Positions 12,929-17,581 of a DNA stretch of 17,581 nucleotides are shown here, piece by piece. The stretch lies in assembly GCF_030530635.1 (NCBI RefSeq), contig NZ_JAUMUL010000034.1, forward strand, positions 1-17,581, read 5' to 3'. A model generated the notes under the pieces. It did not search any database. It was not told the origin of the DNA and saw only the letters and a list, made by a program, of their open reading frames with translations. Positions within the stretch are counted from its first letter, which is position 1; every line of letters starts with the position of its first letter. A program made the translations under genes and the position numbers. The stretch comes from Actinomyces sp. (GTDB lineage: Bacteria > Actinomycetota > Actinomycetes > Actinomycetales > Actinomycetaceae).

Positions 12929-14667
12929 GCGCGGGCCTCCTGCTTCTGCTCGTCGGCGCGGAACGCGGTCTTCGGGGCGGCGTTCGGGTCAAGCCGGGGC
13001 GGGGCGGCCAGCACCGCCATGGCCGCGGCCAACTCGGCGGGTTCCTGCTCGCCGTCCTCGGCGTTCGCAATGGGGGTGGAGGCGGCGGCGGGGGCTGCGG
13101 CCGTAGGCAGGTCCTCGACGTCGAACGTGCCCTGCAGCATCCAGAAGTCCAGGGCCGCCTCGCGCACCTGTTCTCCGTGGAGGATCGACCACAGCCCGAT
13201 CCAACGGTGCCGCAGGAAGGTGCGCAACAGCTCAGTCGCCTCGGCGGCGTCGGTACGGCCGTGGCTCACGTGCACACCCGCCACCCGGGCGGCGCAGAAG
13301 CCGCCCTGGCACGGCCCCATGCCGATGCGCAGCTGGCGGCGCAGGTCGTCGAAGGAGGCATCCGGCTGCTCATCCATCAACTCGGTGAGCATCTTGCGGG
13401 TGACCAGTTCGCATTCACAGATCGTCTGGTTCTCCAGCCGGTCCCGCTCCCGGGCCGCCAGGCGGTGGGTGATGCGGTAGTTGCGGCCATGCTCGGAGCC
13501 CGGCACCGCCTCGGTGTCCGTGGTGCAGGGCCGCTCCACGCCGAGTTCGGCGCAGACGGCGTCGACGGTGTTCTTGGCCATGAGCCGATAGGTGGTGAGC
13601 TTACCGCCGGCCACCGTGATCATCCCGGCCAGTCCCTCGGCCTCGCCATGCCGCAGCACGGTCATACCGCGGCTCATGTGACGGGTATCGGTACCGGCCA
13701 CGCGTTTGTCGCGCACCAGGGGGCGGGCACCGGCCCAGGCGTGCACGAGCCGGGCCTGCCGGAAGCCGGGGATCAGCACCTCGCCGGCGTCGAGCATCTG
13801 GGCGACCTCCTCCCGCGGGATCGGGATGTGGTCGGGGTCGGGGACGCGACTGTCGGTGGTGCCGATGATGGAGACCGTGTGGTCGGGGACGAGGATGTCG
13901 CCGTCGGCGGGGTAGACGCAGCGGTTGATGACGTGGTTCACGATGCGGTGGTTGACGGCGATCATGATGCCGGCTCCGGCAACGATCTCTATCGCCTGAG
14001 AGTCGGCCATCGCGGCCAGGCGGCCACCCCAGGGGCCGGCGGCGTTGACGACTATGGCACAGGAGATGGTCAGGTCCTCACCGGTCTTCAGACCATGGGC
14101 GCGCACGGCGACGACACGGCGGTCTTCCCCCTCGCCCTCGACCACCAGGTCGGTCACCTCGTGGTAGGTCAGGATCTCGGCACCGTGGGCCCGGGCGGAG
14201 CGGGCGGCGCCCCAGACCATCTGCCAGCCGTCGACGGCGGCGTCATTGACGGCGAAGGCCCGCTTGATGCCGGGGTTCAGCCGGGGCTCCAGCCGCAGTG
14301 CCTCCGATAGGCTGAGTTCCTCGCAGGCGACGCCGGTGGCCTGCGCGCCGATGAGGAACCGGTCGGAGAAGTCCAGGTCGTCCTCGGGGGTGACGACGAA
14401 CATGCCGCCGGTGCGTTCCACGGCGTCGGCATGTATGCGGGAGACGATGGCATTCTCTTCGGCGCACTCACGGGCGGAGCCGGGGTCGGAGACGACGTAG
14501 CGGCCGCCGGAGTGCAGCAGCCCGTGGAAGCGGCCGGAGGTGCCCTGGGCGAGGTCGGCGCGCTCCAACAGCACGACGCTCAGGCCCCGCATGGCGGCGT
14601 CGCGCGCGACGCCGACCCCGGTGGCGCCGCCGCCCACGACGACGACGTCGGCTGTCATGGCTCTCAC
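12925..14667 (-). CDS. glpA: Anaerobic glycerol-3-phosphate dehydrogenase subunit A
   Basis: Catalytic FAD subunit of the GlpABC complex, oxidising glycerol-3-phosphate without oxygen. The FAD motif TADVVVVGGGATGVGVARDA starts near residue 5 and LLHSGGRYVVSDPGSARECA near 50-70. VINRCVYPADGDILVPDHTV is near 247-266 and VAGGKLTTYRLMAKNTVDAV near 352-371. The C-terminal BFD-like domain carries C417, C419, C453 and C458 (ICECEL, MGPCQGGFCAARVAG), which GlpD lacks. GTG 14667 is preferred (580 aa) because GAGGAGG lies 8 bp before it on the minus strand; ATG 14658 is 9 bp further in. A longer frame to 14760 has no support. The last 50 residues are Ala/Pro-rich. First gene of glpABC, divergent from glpF. 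Confidence 0.94.
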   Translation of the reverse strand: MRAMTADVVVVGGGATGVGVARDAAMRGLSVVLLERADLAQGTSGRFHGLLHSGGRYVVSDPGSARECAEENAIVSRIHADAVERTGGMFVVTPEDDLDFSDRFLIGAQATGVACEELSLSEALRLEPRLNPGIKRAFAVNDAAVDGWQMVWGAARSARAHGAEILTYHEVTDLVVEGEGEDRRVVAVRAHGLKTGEDLTISCAIVVNAAGPWGGRLAAMADSQAIEIVAGAGIMIAVNHRIVNHVINRCVYPADGDILVPDHTVSIIGTTDSRVPDPDHIPIPREEVAQMLDAGEVLIPGFRQARLVHAWAGARPLVRDKRVAGTDTRHMSRGMTVLRHGEAEGLAGMITVAGGKLTTYRLMAKNTVDAVCAELGVERPCTTDTEAVPGSEHGRNYRITHRLAARERDRLENQTICECELVTRKMLTELMDEQPDASFDDLRRQLRIGMGPCQGGFCAARVAGVHVSHGRTDAAEATELLRTFLRHRWIGLWSILHGEQVREAALDFWMLQGTFDVEDLPTAAAPAAASTPIANAEDGEQEPAELAAAMAVLAAPPRLDPNAAPKTAFRADEQKQEARA

Positions 14668-14769
14668 TTGGGGGACCTCCTCGTCCGTTTCGGCGGGGCG
14701 GACGGCCGCCCCGGTTACGCCTGGAGTTGTCCGGTGCTCAGGCCACTGAGGCGGCGACACCGTTGTCTT

Positions 14770-14786
14770 TATGACTACACGTCATA
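14770..14786. promoter_or_regulatory. 17-bp perfect inverted repeat upstream of glpA
   Basis: TATGAC-TACAC-GTCATA is a perfect inverted repeat with 6-bp arms, 103 bp upstream of the glpA GTG. It has the form of a dimeric repressor or activator site. No gene for its binding protein can be named. Confidence 0.5.
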
Positions 14787-14794
14787 GAGCGCCC

Positions 14795-14812
14795 GTGCAC
14801 GCATGCTGCGCA
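14795..14812. promoter_or_regulatory. Element resembling the SorC/glpD operator
   Basis: GTGCACGCATGCTGCGCA here matches GTGCACATATGTTGCTCA (7668-7685, spanning the two SorC-region repeats) at 14 of 18 positions; three of the four differences are transitions. It may mean the same regulator acts on glpABC or glpFK. The match is short and lies in GC-rich sequence. Confidence 0.35.
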
Positions 14813-15091
14813 AACGTTCACACCGCACCTCGGCCCGACGCACCTATTTCCTGTCACAGTCGAACAAAGCACCACTTTTCCCTGCAATAATGCCGAATCG
14901 GCAGTTTAGCGTCACCTCACCAACACATCACGAGAGCGTGGTGCGTCACCTCCTGACATGTGACCCCGAGTACTTTCTGAGCTGTTCGGGCGCGGCGTCA
15001 GGACTCCGCCCGAGCATTCGTGTGACGCGAACGGCCGCTGGCCGCTCGCCCTACGCATCGAGCACTTAGACGTGCAGAAAGTGAGCAGGCC

Positions 15092-15826
15092 ATGAGTCTC
15101 GCCCAGATCTTCCTATCGGAGTTCTTCGGGACCTTCATCCTCATCCTCTTCGGAGCCGGCGTCTGCGCCGCCGTCAACCTCCCCAAGTCCAAGGCCCAGG
15201 CCTCCGGCTGGATCGTCATCGCCTTCGGCTGGGGCCTGGCGGTGTTCATGGGCGTATACGCCGCATACGCCACCGGCGGCCACCTGAACCCGGCGGTGAC
15301 GATCGGCAAGGCGATCGCGGGGCAGGACCTGGCGGAGAACATTCCCGCTACGGCGGCGAACATCGGCGTCTACATCATCGCCCAGTTCCTGGGCGCCTTC
15401 GCCGGCGCGGTAGGCGCCTGGCTGGCTTACAAGAAGCACTTCGACGAGCAGGGGCCCGCGGACGCCAAGCTCGCCTGCTTCTCCACCGGCCCCGGCATCC
15501 GCGCCTACGGCTGGAACGTGGTCACCGAGGCCATCGGCACCTTCACCCTGGTGGCCTGGGTGCTTTACTCCGGCAAGTCCCCCTCCGAGCTCGGCCCGCT
15601 GGCCGTGGCCTTCGTGATCGTGGCCATCGGCCTGTCGCTCGGCGGCCCCACCGGCTACGCCATCAACCCCGCCCGCGACCTGGGCCCGCGGGTGGCGCAC
15701 GCCGTACTACCGATCCCCGGCAAGGGCTCCTCCGACTGGGCCTACTCCTGGGTACCGGTAGTCGGCCCGATGATCGGCGCCGTCGTCGCCGCGCTGCTCA
15801 TCCCGAACATGGCGGGGCTGTTCTGA
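15092..15826 (+). CDS. glpF: Glycerol uptake facilitator (aquaglyceroporin)
   Basis: MIP-family channel letting glycerol cross the cytoplasmic membrane by diffusion. 244 aa with six hydrophobic helices. The two half-helix motifs are GGHLNPAVT (NPA at 66-68) and GYAINPARDLGPR (NPA at 192-194, with R195 as the selectivity arginine). The D after NPAR (D196) is typical of glycerol-conducting members and argues against a strict water channel. The N-terminus (SLAQIFLSEFFGTFILILFG) is the usual first helix. ATG 15092 has a weak GCAGG binding site. glpK follows after 40 bp, so glpFK is one operon: transport coupled to trapping. Confidence 0.94.
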   Translation: MSLAQIFLSEFFGTFILILFGAGVCAAVNLPKSKAQASGWIVIAFGWGLAVFMGVYAAYATGGHLNPAVTIGKAIAGQDLAENIPATAANIGVYIIAQFLGAFAGAVGAWLAYKKHFDEQGPADAKLACFSTGPGIRAYGWNVVTEAIGTFTLVAWVLYSGKSPSELGPLAVAFVIVAIGLSLGGPTGYAINPARDLGPRVAHAVLPIPGKGSSDWAYSWVPVVGPMIGAVVAALLIPNMAGLF

Positions 15827-15866
15827 GCCCCGCTCCCCCGACACAATGAAGTGAAAGGACTACTCC

Positions 15867-17405
15867 ATGACTGAAACCGCCGACACCGAGAAGTTCGTGC
15901 TCGCGATCGACCAGGGCACCACCTCCTCCCGCGCTATCATCTTCAATCACTCCGGCCAAGTCGTCTCCATCGGCCAGCAGGAGTTCACTCAGATCTTCCC
16001 CAACCCCGGCTGGGTCGAGCACGACCCGATGGAGATCTGGGAGTCGGTGCGCGCCGTCGTCGCCGAGGCCCTGCAGAAGGCGGAGATCAACCGCCACTCG
16101 CTGGCCGCCGTCGGTATCACCAACCAGCGCGAGACCACCATCGTGTGGGACAAGAACACCGGCGAGCCGGTCTACAACGCCATCGTCTGGCAGGACACCC
16201 GCACCGCCGCGATCGCCCGCGAGATCGCCGCCGGCGACCCGCTGGGCACCGAGCGCTACCGGCAGATCACCGGCGAGAACATCTCCACCTACCCCTCGGC
16301 CACCAAGGTGAAGTGGATCCTGGACAACGTGCCCGGGGCGCGTGAGAAGGCCGAGGCCGGGGACCTGCTGTTCGGCACCCCCGACACCTGGGTGGTGTGG
16401 AACCTGACCGGCGGCATCAACGGCGGCGTACACGTCACCGACGTCACCAACGCCTCCCGCACGCTACTGATGGATGTACGCACCCTGCAGTGGCGCGAGG
16501 ACATCTGCGCGGACTTCGGCATCCCAATGTCCATGCTGCCCGAGATCCGCTCCTCCTCGGAGGTGTACGGCTACGGCCGCAAGAACGGCCTGCTGATCGA
16601 CACCCCGATCTCCGGAATCCTCGGCGACCAGCAGGCGGCCACCTTCGGGCAGGCCTGCTTCGAGGCCGGCACCGCGAAGAACACCTACGGCACCGGCTGC
16701 TTCATGCTCATGAACACCGGTGAGGAGCCTGTCTTCTCCAACAACGGCCTGCTGACCACCGTGCTGTACCAGCTCGGCGACGCCAAACCCGTCTACGCCC
16801 TGGAGGGCTCCATCGCGGTGGCGGGCTCCCTGGTGCAGTGGCTGCGGGACAACCTCGGCATGATCGAGAAGTCCAGTGACATCCAGGCGCTGGCACAGAC
16901 CGTGGAGGACAACGGCGGGGTGTACTTCGTGCCCGCCTTCTCCGGCCTGTTCGCCCCCTACTGGCGCGACGACGCCCGCGGGGCCATCGTGGGCCTGACC
17001 CGCTACGCCACCAAGGGGCACATCGCCCGCGCCGTGGAGGAGTCCACCGCCTTCCAGTCCGCCGAGCTGCTGGAGGCGATCAACGCCGACGCCGGCGTCC
17101 CGCTCAAGGAGCTCAAGGTCGACGGCGGCATGACCAATGACGACCTGGTCATGCAGTTCCAGGCGGACCTGTGCGGCGTCGACGTCATTCAGCCGGTGGT
17201 GGCAGAGACCACCGCTCTGGGGGCGGCCTACGCCGCCGGCATCGCGGTGGGCTTCTGGAACGGCACCGAGGACGTGGTCGCCAACTGGCAGGAGGGCAAG
17301 CGCTGGACGCCGTCCATGGACGCCGCCGAGCGCGACCGCACCTACCGGCTGTGGAAGAAGGCCGTCACCCGCACCTTCGACTGGGTCGACGACGACGTCA
17401 AGTGA
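15867..17405 (+). CDS. glpK: Glycerol kinase
   Basis: Phosphorylates glycerol with ATP to sn-glycerol-3-phosphate, trapping it in the cytosol as substrate for GlpD and GlpABC. 512 aa, standard length. The FGGY-kinase motifs are DQGTTSSRAIIF (15-26), NQRETT (86-91), AIVWQDTRT (105-113) and ISGILGDQQAATFG (248-261, with catalytic-base candidate D254). They continue with KNTYGTGCFMLMNTG (271-285), FVPAFSGLFAPYWRDDARGA (about 353-372), LKVDGGMTNDDLVMQFQADL and ALGAAYAAGIAVGFW. The segment before ISG reads YGYGRKNGLLIDTP (234-247). It lacks both the Gly-Gly-x-Arg fructose-bisphosphate loop of E. coli GlpK and the histidine phosphorylated by HPr in Firmicutes. ATG 15867 has AAAGGA 7 bp upstream. 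Second gene of glpFK, followed by two hairpins. Confidence 0.97.
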   Translation: MTETADTEKFVLAIDQGTTSSRAIIFNHSGQVVSIGQQEFTQIFPNPGWVEHDPMEIWESVRAVVAEALQKAEINRHSLAAVGITNQRETTIVWDKNTGEPVYNAIVWQDTRTAAIAREIAAGDPLGTERYRQITGENISTYPSATKVKWILDNVPGAREKAEAGDLLFGTPDTWVVWNLTGGINGGVHVTDVTNASRTLLMDVRTLQWREDICADFGIPMSMLPEIRSSSEVYGYGRKNGLLIDTPISGILGDQQAATFGQACFEAGTAKNTYGTGCFMLMNTGEEPVFSNNGLLTTVLYQLGDAKPVYALEGSIAVAGSLVQWLRDNLGMIEKSSDIQALAQTVEDNGGVYFVPAFSGLFAPYWRDDARGAIVGLTRYATKGHIARAVEESTAFQSAELLEAINADAGVPLKELKVDGGMTNDDLVMQFQADLCGVDVIQPVVAETTALGAAYAAGIAVGFWNGTEDVVANWQEGKRWTPSMDAAERDRTYRLWKKAVTRTFDWVDDDVK

Positions 17406-17451
17406 GTCTCATAGCCGCGACACGCCAGTCCGTATCGTGAGCCGCCACGGC

Positions 17452-17482
17452 TGATGCGGGCGCGGCCCGGCCGCCTGCGTCA
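17452..17482 (+). terminator. Hairpin downstream of glpK (first)
   Basis: TGATGCGGGCG (17452-17462) pairs with CGCCTGCGTCA (17472-17482) along 11 bp, including two G-U pairs, around a 9-nt loop. No T-run follows. It starts about 47 bp past the stop and probably works together with the next hairpin. Confidence 0.5.
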
Positions 17483-17492
17483 GTCGCATCAC

Positions 17493-17525
17493 CGGGGTCC
17501 GGTGCCATTACGGCACCGGTCCCCG
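17493..17525 (+). terminator. Hairpin downstream of glpK (second, stronger)
   Basis: CGGGGTCCGGTGCC (17493-17506) and GGCACCGGTCCCCG (17512-17525) pair at 13 of 14 positions around a 5-nt loop. C-rich sequence, not a T-run, follows. The very GC-rich stem fits termination in actinobacteria, where U-less hairpins are common. Confidence 0.65.
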
Positions 17526-17581
17526 CCCCCTATCCCGGAACAACCTGAGCCCGCCCGGTGGGGGACGGTCTAACCCCCCAA

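Larger units (their letters stand above)
14668..15091. other. glpA-glpF divergent control region
   Basis: 424 bp, with an AT-richer centre (about 14850-14910) in which promoters for either direction could lie; no clear -35/-10 pair is seen. Besides the two sites listed separately, it has the palindrome TGCCGA-A-TCGGCA (14891-14903) and GCGTCACCTC twice (14909-14918, 14943-14952). Inverted GGCC arms (ACGGCC-GCT-GGCCGC) lie near 15030-15045. The frame at 14803-15069 has no protein-like composition. Confidence 0.5.

Noticed and set aside
13177..14310. 377-codon frame antisense to glpA
   Set aside because: It is a shadow of glpA: Gly/Asp/Val/His-rich composition without motifs.
14668..14760. N-terminal extension of GlpA to 14760
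   Set aside because: No family similarity before the FAD motif; the GAGGAGG site points to GTG 14667.
1..17581. tRNA, rRNA or insertion-sequence genes
   Set aside because: No clover-leaf or rRNA-like sequence and no transposase or integrase reading frame were seen on reading both strands.

Overview
The window is high-GC DNA with actinobacterial gene content. It holds WXG100/type VII-like secretion proteins, a short-form arginine-type N-acetyltransferase, and a glycerol cluster carrying both GlpD and GlpABC. A facultatively anaerobic member of the Actinomycetaceae, such as Actinomyces, fits best. That assignment is inferred from protein families and composition, not from a marker gene.

Left part (1-5900), accessory: a nuclease toxin tail (DNA/RNA non-specific endonuclease fold, DGGH motif) lacks a normal N-terminus and is followed by a likely immunity gene (965-1477). 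Next come two or three unrecognised small or hypothetical genes (1621-2862), at least one of which looks broken. A two-helix membrane protein with a bacterial PH-like domain follows on the minus strand. Two genes then resemble type VII (ESX/LXG-like) substrates: a 140-aa WXG100-like helical protein, and a 444-aa helical-head protein with a Gly/Ala-rich tail and no toxin domain. Together these look like part of a polymorphic-toxin island, with a trunk protein at one end and a displaced toxin/immunity cassette at the other.

Middle (5917-9504): a GNAT N-acetyltransferase (ArgA-like) overlaps the 3' end of a SorC-family regulator. The regulator is divergent from glpD. The short region between regulator and glpD holds two 19-bp direct repeats set 21 bp apart, a likely SorC operator.

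Intergenic 9505-10142: about 640 bp without a credible gene lies between the convergent glpD and glpC. It contains a degenerate repeat array whose conserved core recurs with an almost exact 20-bp period, a perfect 17-bp stem hairpin, and further inverted repeats. This is the least explained structure in the window.

Right part (10143-17581), glycerol catabolism: glpA-glpB-glpC run on the minus strand with ATGA and TGATG overlaps. They are divergent from glpF-glpK on the plus strand, across a 420-bp control region with several palindromes. GlpF admits glycerol and GlpK phosphorylates it. GlpD (aerobic, quinone-linked) or GlpABC (anaerobic, Fe-S and membrane-linked) then oxidises glycerol-3-phosphate to dihydroxyacetone phosphate. 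Two strong hairpins follow glpK.
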